Source of the DNA: JBGQDM01 sp041495845
GTDB lineage: Bacteria > Acidobacteriota > Terriglobia > Terriglobales > Acidobacteriaceae
DNA length: 9,680 nucleotides
Assembly: GCA_041495845.1 (NCBI GenBank)
Contig: JBGQDM010000115.1
Span: 1-9,680 of the forward strand
Direction of reading: 5' to 3'
The translations under genes were made by a program, and so were the position numbers. The notes below the pieces were generated by a model, which saw nothing but the letters and a program-made list of their open reading frames with translations, searched no databases and had not been told where the DNA came from. Positions within the stretch are counted from its first letter, which is position 1. Every line of letters begins with the position of its first letter. Of the stretch, positions 1-5,086 are shown in pieces.

Positions 1-1
1 C

Positions 2-412
2 CCGCCCACGCATCCGCTGGCCAAGTCGCGCCAGGTCAGCATCCGGCAACTGGGGGCGGAGACTTTCGTCGCGCACAACGTGCCCTCACCCTATCGCGAA
101 AAAGTGATTGCGGCGTTTCGCAAGCATCGCACCCCACTCCATATGGACGTGGAGCTACCGACGCTGCAGGCGATCAAGCGTTTCGTGGCCATGGGCAACG
201 GGGTGGCGCTGGTGCCCGAAATCAGCGTGGAAGGGGAACTCGCGCGCGGCGAGTTGGTCCGCATCCCGGTGCGCGAAGTGAAATTCCACCGCAAGTTGCG
301 ATTGATTGCGCGCAAAAAAGGCAATCTGTCGCACGCCGCTAGAGCCTTCCTGAAGGTTGCGGAGATCTTCGCCCAGGAGCACCGCGGCAATTATCGCTTC
401 CAGCGAGGGTAA
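2..412 (+). CDS. LysR-type transcriptional regulator, C-terminal part (5' end outside window)
   Basis: The frame is open from the left edge and ends with TAA at 410-412, giving 136 visible residues. They match the distal half of a LysR substrate-binding domain: a stretch like HPLAKSRQVSIRQL, then an aromatic strand (ETFVAHN), a segment resembling LPTLQAIKRFVAMGNGVALVPE, which is the usual effector-pocket helix and turn, and an end of the GELVRIPV...RKLRLIARK...LSHAARAFLKV type. The DNA-binding helix-turn-helix lies upstream of the window, so its target cannot be told. LysR proteins usually bind DNA as tetramers and respond to a small metabolite; the ligand is unknown here. The gene converges on the glycosyltransferase at 438-1184 with a 25-nt gap and no clear terminator. 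The family call is secure; a specific subfamily is not. Confidence 0.88.
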   Translation, partial: PPTHPLAKSRQVSIRQLGAETFVAHNVPSPYREKVIAAFRKHRTPLHMDVELPTLQAIKRFVAMGNGVALVPEISVEGELARGELVRIPVREVKFHRKLRLIARKKGNLSHAARAFLKVAEIFAQEHRGNYRFQRG

Positions 413-437
413 GGCCGTCAGCAACACCACAGCCCGA

Positions 438-1184
438 TCACTTCCAATACTTATGGTCGCGCAGGAAGAACTGCTCGTCGTGGCTATGGAAGGCGGTACG
501 GAAAAACAGCAGCGTGACGCGACCGTAGCCCATCTTCTGAAAACGGCGGTTGGAAGTGTAGACACCGCCGGGCACGATTCGGAAACGCTTTCGCGCCACC
601 TTCTGACTCAGCAGATAGTCTTCGGCAAACTGAGCGCCCTCGTGAAACCCGCCCAGCTCGCGGAAGCGCTGGGCATCGAACATCATGAACATGCCCGTGG
701 CAAAGGGACGATACAGGCGCGAGAGGTACTGAAAGAAATTATTGCCCCAGTAGAAAACTCTGCCGACCAGGCTGTCCTGACAGATGATGTTGGTGGTGAT
801 GAGGTGCAGTTGTTTCGCCTTCATCAGTTCCAGGCAACGGCGGATCAAGGTTGTATCGGCAAGTTCGACGTCGGCATCGAGAAAGAGCACGTAGGGTGAG
901 GAAGCGAGGGCTGCGCCGCGATTCCGGCCTGCCGCCGGCAAACCGCCGGGAACGATGTCAACTGCCAGTTTCCCGCGAAACTGCCCGACCGCGTCCGGCG
1001 TTCCGTCGGTAGAACCGGCATCAGCGACCAACACCGGTGTAGCCGGCATCTTCGAGTAATCCTGCTTCGTCAGCGACGCCAACAGCCGTGGAATCGCCTT
1101 CGCTTCGTTCTTGGCTGGAATCACAATCGTCAGTTCCGGTGTCATCGCCGTGGTGCCCGCCGGTGTACTCGCCGGTGTACTCAT
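438..1184 (-). CDS. family 2 glycosyltransferase (GT-A fold)
   Basis: This 248-residue protein should transfer a sugar from a nucleotide- or lipid-activated donor; the acceptor is unknown. The GT2 signatures are in order: TIVIPAKNE at about 19-27, VADAGSTDGT at 53-62, the metal-binding DAD at 103-105, GGF at 178-180, and the acidic ED pair at 188-189 with an RR at 213-214 near the end. A hydrophobic, aromatic region at about 143-170 may touch the membrane, but there is no clear transmembrane bundle. I chose the ATG at 1184 because AAGGAG lies 9 nt upstream on the minus strand; ATG 1145 (before TPELTIVIP) is the alternative. The frame stays open upstream to 1517, but that part is antisense-style noise overlapping the phosphoesterase. 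The gene begins inside the 3' end of the upstream phosphoesterase (164-nt overlap), so translational coupling is likely. The GT2 call is firm and the substrate unknown. Confidence 0.86.
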   Translation of the reverse strand: MSTPASTPAGTTAMTPELTIVIPAKNEAKAIPRLLASLTKQDYSKMPATPVLVADAGSTDGTPDAVGQFRGKLAVDIVPGGLPAAGRNRGAALASSPYVLFLDADVELADTTLIRRCLELMKAKQLHLITTNIICQDSLVGRVFYWGNNFFQYLSRLYRPFATGMFMMFDAQRFRELGGFHEGAQFAEDYLLSQKVARKRFRIVPGGVYTSNRRFQKMGYGRVTLLFFRTAFHSHDEQFFLRDHKYWK

Positions 1185-1851
1185 GGATGCGTACTCCTTC
1201 TTCGCCAATGGTGACGTAGGTAAGCTGCGAATCCGTCCAGCAACCAGAATTGTAGTAGCTGACACCGTCTTCGGCGCGGTGCAGAGCTTGATGCGTGTGC
1301 CCGCTAAAGACCCGTTGCGCTCCGTGGACGCGGGCCAGGGCCAGCGCGCCTCGAGCCACCTTCTCGGAAAGTCGCAACCAGCGCGTGTTGGCGCGGTCCA
1401 GCAAGCGCGCCACCCACTGTTCCCTGAAGCCGATCTTCTGGACTTGCAGATGGATCGCCGACAACAGGTGGCTGAAGATGAGATTTCCCACCACAAAGCC
1501 GTCAAATTGGTGGCCATGTACCGCCAGATGTTTCAGCCCGGCGTATTCCCAGGTGTACTCCTGGTAGACCTTGACGCCGACGAGGTGGGACATCACGTCG
1601 GTGAGGCCAGCATCGTGATTGCCCTCCACCCAGATCACCTCGATGTTGCGCTTGGGGTTGGAGAGTTTGCGAATGTAACTGAGGAACTGCCAGTGTTCCT
1701 TCTTAAGGCGGCGAAAGTTCAGGTCGGCAAAGATATCGCCCAGCAGAATCAGGCGCTGAAAGCGCTGTTGCCGCAACATGGCCACGGCCTGGCGCGCCTG
1801 GCTGACTTCGGCGCCCAGGTGGATGTCGGACAAGATGAGAGTGTCCACCAC
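1021..1851 (-). CDS. calcineurin-like metallophosphoesterase, COG2908 (LpxH/YbbF-like)
   Basis: This 276-residue protein carries the five metallophosphoesterase blocks: D9 and H11 in LSDIHLG, G38-D39 in LLGDIFAD, G77-N-H-D80, H112 and H114 in VHGHQFD, and G184-H-T-H187. They bind the usual dinuclear metal centre. In layout it resembles the UDP-2,3-diacylglucosamine hydrolase relatives. However, true LpxH has GNRD where this has GNHD, so lipid A synthesis should not be assumed; another envelope phosphoester is equally possible. The start is GTG at 1851, with GAGGAG six nt upstream; an ATG at 1853 is out of frame. Family-like sequence ends near residue 225 (VRIHEY). The last ~54 residues (223-276) are read from DNA that also encodes the start of the next glycosyltransferase, and they are rich in G, D, S and E. 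The tail may be dispensable or the result of a lost stop. Confidence 0.9.
   Translation of the reverse strand: MVDTLILSDIHLGAEVSQARQAVAMLRQQRFQRLILLGDIFADLNFRRLKKEHWQFLSYIRKLSNPKRNIEVIWVEGNHDAGLTDVMSHLVGVKVYQEYTWEYAGLKHLAVHGHQFDGFVVGNLIFSHLLSAIHLQVQKIGFREQWVARLLDRANTRWLRLSEKVARGALALARVHGAQRVFSGHTHQALHRAEDGVSYYNSGCWTDSQLTYVTIGEEGVRIHEYTGEYTGGHHGDDTGTDDCDSSQERSEGDSTAVGVADEAGLLEDAGYTGVGR
1159..1182. repeat. 12-bp perfect tandem duplication in a two-frame coding overlap
   Basis: The unit GCCGGTGTACTC occurs twice in direct succession (1159-1170 and 1171-1182). Read on the minus strand it gives EYTG-EYTG in the phosphoesterase frame and a repeated STPA in the glycosyltransferase frame, immediately after the latter's ATG. 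Because the unit is a multiple of three, neither frame is disturbed. Confidence 0.9.
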
Positions 1852-2013
1852 ATTCCGCTCCTCAGCCTTAGTTCTATCAGGAACGTGTTACAGCTTGGTT
1901 AATGGCTTAACTCCAAAGGTAACCCCCCGGTAATGACGTAGGGGGAGTAAGCGAGCGACGGGGCGTCGATGCCTTGGACTTGAAGTTATGTCGGGATGGC
2001 GCCCAGAACCTTG

Positions 2014-2772
2014 CTACAGGGTCGCGTGGACCGCGGGCCGGGCACCGTCGTAGCGCCCGCTTACCGAGTACCAGCGGATTCGCAACAACTCCCACAACAT
2101 GCGGAAGCCATCGCGGAGGGGATGGAGCTTTGTGTTCTCACGATGTGCCCAGCGCACGGCAATCTCTTCCGTTTTCAGTCCCAGCCGGTGCGCGATAAAC
2201 AAAAGTTCTGGATCAAACCCCCAGCGTTCGATCACCTGCAGGGGAAACACCGCCTCGGCGGCACGTGCCGTAAACGCTTTGAACCCGCATTGCGTGTCCC
2301 GGAAGTTCATGCCCAGCACCAGGCGCAGCACCAGATTGAAGGCGCGGCCCAGTACGCGCCGGTAGAAGGGTTGACGGACGGTCTGCAACTCGGTGCGCAG
2401 CCAGCGCGAGCCGATGGCCACGTCGGCCCCGGAGCGCAAGGCAGCAAACAGTTTTTCTGCTTCTTCAATCGGCGAGGCCAGGTCGGCATCGGTAAAGAGC
2501 AGCATGCGTCCTCGGGCCTGCTGCATTCCATGGCGCACGCTGTAACCCTTGCCGCGATTGCCCGGGTTCTCGACCAACCGCACCATCGGGTTGGCAGCGG
2601 CATAACCGGTGGCAATGTCGCGCGTGCCATCGCTCGAGCCGTCATCGACCACCAACACTTCCGCATCCCAGCCTCGTTCGTGGGCGTAGGCGAGCACGCG
2701 ATCCAAGGTCGCACCCAGCCGCGCGGCTTCGTTGTAGGCGGGAATGACGATGCTGTAGACGGGACGGTTCAT
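2014..2772 (-). CDS. dolichyl/polyprenyl-phosphate beta-glucosyltransferase-like GT2 (ALG5/DPM1 type)
   Basis: This 252-residue GT-A enzyme probably charges a polyprenyl phosphate with a hexose from a nucleotide sugar at the inner membrane face, supplying a lipid-linked donor. The visible motifs are YSIVIPAYNEA at 6-16, VVDDGSSDGT at 41-50, GNRGKGYSVRHGM at 71-83, the metal-binding D95-A-D97, GSR at 121-123, and the run RDTQCGFKAF (158-167) followed by ERWGFDPELL (182-191). That run is the hallmark of ALG5-like dolichyl-phosphate glucose synthases rather than generic GT2 enzymes. No C-terminal transmembrane bundle is present. The ATG at 2772 is fixed by an in-frame stop at 2788-2790, although no good Shine-Dalgarno precedes it. 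It is followed after 162 nt on the same strand by the phosphoesterase and second glycosyltransferase, and it is divergent from the secreted protein at 2923. Glucose versus mannose specificity cannot be settled from sequence. Confidence 0.92.
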   Translation of the reverse strand: MNRPVYSIVIPAYNEAARLGATLDRVLAYAHERGWDAEVLVVDDGSSDGTRDIATGYAAANPMVRLVENPGNRGKGYSVRHGMQQARGRMLLFTDADLASPIEEAEKLFAALRSGADVAIGSRWLRTELQTVRQPFYRRVLGRAFNLVLRLVLGMNFRDTQCGFKAFTARAAEAVFPLQVIERWGFDPELLFIAHRLGLKTEEIAVRWAHRENTKLHPLRDGFRMLWELLRIRWYSVSGRYDGARPAVHATL

Positions 2773-2781
2773 CTGGGGGAC

Positions 2782-2846
2782 GGCCCACTATTGATACCAC
2801 AAAACCCCCACTCAGCGCCGGGGGGAGAGAAAAGTGGGCCCTACTT
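2782..2846. promoter_or_regulatory. inverted repeats in the divergent promoter region
   Basis: The 150-nt gap between the divergent genes at 2772 (-) and 2923 (+) holds an 8-bp perfect inverted pair, GGCCCACT (2782-2789) and AGTGGGCC (2833-2840). The right half is part of a near-palindrome, AAGTGGG-C-CCTACTT (2832-2846; 6 of 7 arm positions pair). A further CCCCCACT lies at about 2805-2812. The spacing (43 nt) suits a bound regulator better than an RNA hairpin. No matching transcription factor is visible, so the role is inferred only from position and symmetry. Confidence 0.3.
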
Positions 2847-2922
2847 AGGATGGCAGTCGCCAGCGCCGAGATGCCTGCTTTCGCACTGCGGGGCGGGCTA
2901 CCATCAGCCGCAGGAGCTTTCC

Positions 2923-3606
2923 ATGCCTTGCCGTCGTGTTTCGCGCTGGCTCGCGTTGTGTCTTGTACCACTGCTTGCGGCTACTCTCCATGCTGCGGCC
3001 AAGAACCATGCCGTCATTCTTGGCAAAGCACAGACGGTCAAGTGGTACGTCGACGCGGACGAAGAGAAAGCGGAAAACATCCGAGTGCGCCCGCTCCTGG
3101 TGGATGGCAAGCTGAAGGAGTACACCAGCGGCGCCGTGCATGACGTGACCGACCGCGTTTTCGTCATTCGCCGAGCCTACCGCGTGAATGACAACCTGCC
3201 GCAGGAAGAAGGGAAGTTATCGCGATGGCGTTGGCAACTGGGTGGATGGTTGCAAGTGGACCGCGTCAGCGGGCGTGTGGCCGCGCTCAACCTGCCCGAG
3301 TTCGATCCCTATTACTCGCTCGCCGCCTGGTATCGCGACTACGCCGCCTACTGCGGTGTCTCCGACGATGGGAGCAAGCTCACCGCCCTGGTGATGCAAC
3401 TCGGCCGCCGTAAACCGGTGCTGAAAAAATCGCTGGGCGAAGCCGGCGACGGCGAGACCCCCGATGCCAACTGCGATGCGCCGCTCTGGCAGCGCCAACC
3501 CGCTCGCGTCACCTTCCAGCCAACCGACGCGGCCAAGGTCACGTACGCAGTGCATGGGCGAAGTGTGGATTTGGTGAGCGAAGAGGAGAGCGAAGCGGGG
3601 CCCTAG
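2923..3606 (+). CDS. predicted secreted protein of unknown function
   Basis: I do not recognise a named family. The 227-residue product begins with a Sec-type signal: basic MPCRRVSRW, a hydrophobic core (about 10-21, LALCLVPLLAAT), and a likely cleavage near HAAA (23-26), so the mature protein should lie in the periplasm or outside. The mature part is mixed alpha/beta and rich in W, Y and R, with blocks such as WYVDADEEKAENIRVRPL (41-58), RWRWQLGGWLQVDR (101-114), LPEFDPYYSLAAWYRDYAAYCG (124-145) and LWQRQPARVTF (188-198). It has just two cysteines, C144 and C184, which could form a disulfide. The C-terminal end is acidic and probably flexible. The ATG at 2923 is well supported by AGGAG seven nt upstream and by the signal peptide; the frame stays open further upstream only as antisense of the glycosyltransferase. 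It stands alone, divergent from one gene and convergent with the next. Confidence 0.85.
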   Translation: MPCRRVSRWLALCLVPLLAATLHAAAKNHAVILGKAQTVKWYVDADEEKAENIRVRPLLVDGKLKEYTSGAVHDVTDRVFVIRRAYRVNDNLPQEEGKLSRWRWQLGGWLQVDRVSGRVAALNLPEFDPYYSLAAWYRDYAAYCGVSDDGSKLTALVMQLGRRKPVLKKSLGEAGDGETPDANCDAPLWQRQPARVTFQPTDAAKVTYAVHGRSVDLVSEEESEAGP

Positions 3607-3631
3607 CACCGCTCAGCGCGACAAAGAATGC

Positions 3632-3667
3632 ATTGTCATCCTGAACGAAGTGAAGGACCTCTGCACT
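3632..3667. repeat. copy of the dispersed TGTCATCCTGAxCGAAGxGAAGGA intergenic motif
   Basis: In the convergent gap between the secreted-protein gene and the YedA-like gene lies TGTCATCCTGAACGAAGTG followed by AAGGACCTCTGCA. From memory, the form TGTCATCCTGAGCGAAGCGAAGGATCTC recurs in acidobacterial and some other genomes. The copy here differs at a few sites, and the change from GGAT to GGAC breaks the ATCCT/AGGAT pairing of the usual form. A short TTTCC-A-GGAAA palindrome follows at 3668-3678. I see no strong terminator in this gap. Recurrence cannot be shown from one window. Confidence 0.55.
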
Positions 3668-3694
3668 TTTCCAGGAAACAGCTCCGAGACGGTT

Positions 3695-4720
3695 CTAGTC
3701 CCCCACCGCTTCCACCGCCGGCAGCGCCAGCTCACTTGCGGATGCTCGCTTTTCCACCTTGGCGCTGGTCACCAGAATTACCGAGGCAACGATGATGGCA
3801 CTGCCCAGCGCGGTGAAGTGATCTACGCGTTCGCTGAGCACCAGCCATCCCAGAAAGACGGCTACCAACGGATTGACGTAAGCGTAGGTCGAGACCTTGG
3901 ACGTGGGCACATGCTGCAACAGCCAGACGTAGGCGGTGTAGCCGATCCACGAGCCGCAGATGATGAGATAGACAACCGCGCCGACGCCGCGCACCGTCCA
4001 CACCGTGCGGTGTTGCTCGCCGATGATCAGCGCTACGGCCAGGTTGGCGACTCCGGCCGCGGTCATCTGCCAGCCGGTGGCGCTGAAGGGATCCGCTCCG
4101 GACTTCCAACGCTTCCCCAGCACCGACCCCAGTGCCCAGCTGAAGGCGCCAAACAGCACGCTCACGGCGGCGAAGAACTGCAAAGCGCCCAGCGTCCGCA
4201 CGGCGGACAGCCGTGGCCACAGCAATGCCACCATGCCCACCACACCCAATGCGAGCCCGTAGAGGCCGCGGCGTGAGACGCGATGATGGCCGATGAGCCA
4301 GTTGTCTAGAATCAGGAACCACAGCGGGGTGCTTGCCACGAGGAGCGCCGCCAGTCCCGTGGGCACGTATTGTTCCGCCCAGGAAAGCGTCAGATTGCCG
4401 CCCACGAGCAGGAGCAAACCAACCGCTGCCTGCTGGCCCAACTCTTTGGCCGGGTAGCGCACGCGGCGGCCCGTGAGCGAGCAGTACGTCAACATCAGGC
4501 TGCCCGAAATCAGGAACCGTACCCCGCACATCATGGCTGGGGGAATGTGCTCCACCGCAATGCCAATGCCGAGGTAGGTTGATCCCCAGAATACGTAGAC
4601 CAGCGCAAAGCATACGATCACGGTAAACCGGTGCTGGCGTTCGGTCTGGGTCATGGGTGACAAGTCCTGAAAGTTATCAGACGATTCTCCGGGCCCCAGC
4701 GATTCATTACGTTGAGTCAT
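3695..4720 (-). CDS. EamA/DMT-superfamily exporter, YedA-like
   Basis: This is an inner-membrane protein of 341 residues (or 319 from the second start) with ten predicted helices in two EamA repeats, about residues 34-166 and 183-317. Family marks include FWGSTYLGIGIAVEHIPPAMMCGVRF (44-69), SWAEQYVPTGLAALLVASTPLW (113-134), FSWALGSVLGKRW (193-205) and YAYVNPLVAVFLGWL (279-293), closely matching the layout of E. coli YedA. Such proteins export amino acids or other small metabolites; the substrate here is unknown. The start is uncertain: ATG 4720 adds a polar 22-residue lead and has no Shine-Dalgarno, whereas ATG 4654 (MTQTERQ) lies just before helix 1 and has a weak AGGA ten nt upstream. It converges with the secreted-protein gene and diverges from the aminotransferase. 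The family call is firm. Confidence 0.93.
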   Translation of the reverse strand: MTQRNESLGPGESSDNFQDLSPMTQTERQHRFTVIVCFALVYVFWGSTYLGIGIAVEHIPPAMMCGVRFLISGSLMLTYCSLTGRRVRYPAKELGQQAAVGLLLLVGGNLTLSWAEQYVPTGLAALLVASTPLWFLILDNWLIGHHRVSRRGLYGLALGVVGMVALLWPRLSAVRTLGALQFFAAVSVLFGAFSWALGSVLGKRWKSGADPFSATGWQMTAAGVANLAVALIIGEQHRTVWTVRGVGAVVYLIICGSWIGYTAYVWLLQHVPTSKVSTYAYVNPLVAVFLGWLVLSERVDHFTALGSAIIVASVILVTSAKVEKRASASELALPAVEAVGD

Positions 4721-4787
4721 GAGGACGATTCATCATCCCGTTGTCCGTCCGATACTCAAGGGGGTTCCGCCGCCGAGGAAAGCGCGC

Positions 4788-4793
4788 TATACT
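4788..4793 (+). promoter_or_regulatory. candidate -10 box TATACT
   Basis: TATACT fits the sigma-70 -10 consensus at five of six positions and sits in an otherwise GC-rich stretch. The hexamer 17 nt upstream (TTCCGC) is a poor -35. If used, it would produce a ~290-nt leader before the aminotransferase or transcribe the 39-codon frame at 4812. Confidence 0.3.
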
Positions 4794-4974
4794 GAAACTG
4801 GTAAAGAGTGCATGATCGAACGAGCCAATTCGCATCTGCCTGAGTGCTGGCTGCACATGCTGGTGTGCCCGCGCCGCTATCGCGCGCTGCTGCCTTCGCG
4901 TACCCGCCCCTTCCTTTTCGGCTGCGACTAACACCCCATTTTCCCGGTAATTTCTGTCGCTGGTCATTGCCTGA

Positions 4975-5006
4975 TCAATCGACGCCCGCGTCAATCGACC
5001 GCCCGC
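4975..5006. repeat. near-perfect direct repeat, 16-nt period
   Basis: TCAATCGACGCCCGC (4975-4989) and TCAATCGACCGCCCGC (4991-5006) are two copies in tandem, differing by one inserted C. They lie about 50 nt upstream of the TACAAT box of the aminotransferase. The spacing of about one and a half helical turns and the position suggest a possible activator or repressor site, or simply a recent duplication. No regulator in the window can be assigned to it. Confidence 0.45.
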
Positions 5007-5054
5007 AGGCCAAAATCTGAGCCGACCGCACCAGCGACCCGAGGCCACCGGCCT

Positions 5055-5060
5055 TACAAT
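5055..5060 (+). promoter_or_regulatory. candidate -10 box TACAAT for the aminotransferase
   Basis: TACAAT (five of six matches to TATAAT) lies 14 nt before the GAGGAGG ribosome site (5074-5080), which itself is 6 nt before the ATG at 5087. There is no good -35 at 16-18 nt upstream, so an activator would be expected; the direct repeat at 4975-5006 is one candidate site. The transcript leader would be about 20 nt. Confidence 0.4.
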
Positions 5061-5086
5061 CGATAACTGCTTTGAGGAGGTTTCCC

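Larger units (their letters stand above)
4721..5086. other. 366-nt intergenic region without a convincing gene
   Basis: This divergent gap lies between the YedA-like exporter and the aminotransferase. It contains a plus-strand TATACT (4788-4793), a small open frame (4812-4931, 39 codons, starting MIERANSHLPEC) with no good ribosome site, a direct repeat (4975-5006), a TACAAT box (5055-5060) and the aminotransferase ribosome site GAGGAGG (5074-5080). No tRNA or riboswitch fold is recognisable by eye. The small frame has GC-rich third positions, but so does the region in general, so it is not called as a gene. A long leader RNA starting near 4800 is possible. Confidence 0.5.

Noticed and set aside
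357..899. 180-codon plus-strand open frame overlapping the LysR end
   Set aside because: Antisense shadow of the GT2 gene and out of frame with the LysR gene.
1111..1902. 263-codon plus-strand open frame
   Set aside because: Antisense shadow of the metallophosphoesterase, whose motifs are all intact on the minus strand.
1922..1945. CCCCCC...GGGGG pair as a terminator after the ALG5-like gene
   Set aside because: Short homopolymer arms with no T-run; too weak to call.
1907..2095. 62-codon minus-strand frame between glycosyltransferase and phosphoesterase
   Set aside because: Overlaps the glycosyltransferase 3' end out of frame, with arginine/proline-rich random-like sequence.
1996..2922. 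Long upstream extension of the secreted-protein frame (309 codons)
   Set aside because: It runs antisense to the ALG5-like glycosyltransferase, has no family-like sequence, and a signal peptide with a ribosome site marks the real start at 2923.
3650..4276. 208-codon plus-strand open frame
   Set aside because: Antisense shadow of the YedA-like exporter; composition (H, Q, G, A rich) is typical of such shadows.
4812..4931. 39-codon frame MIERANSHLPEC...
   Set aside because: No proper ribosome site and no recognisable family; kept only as a remark in the intergenic entry.
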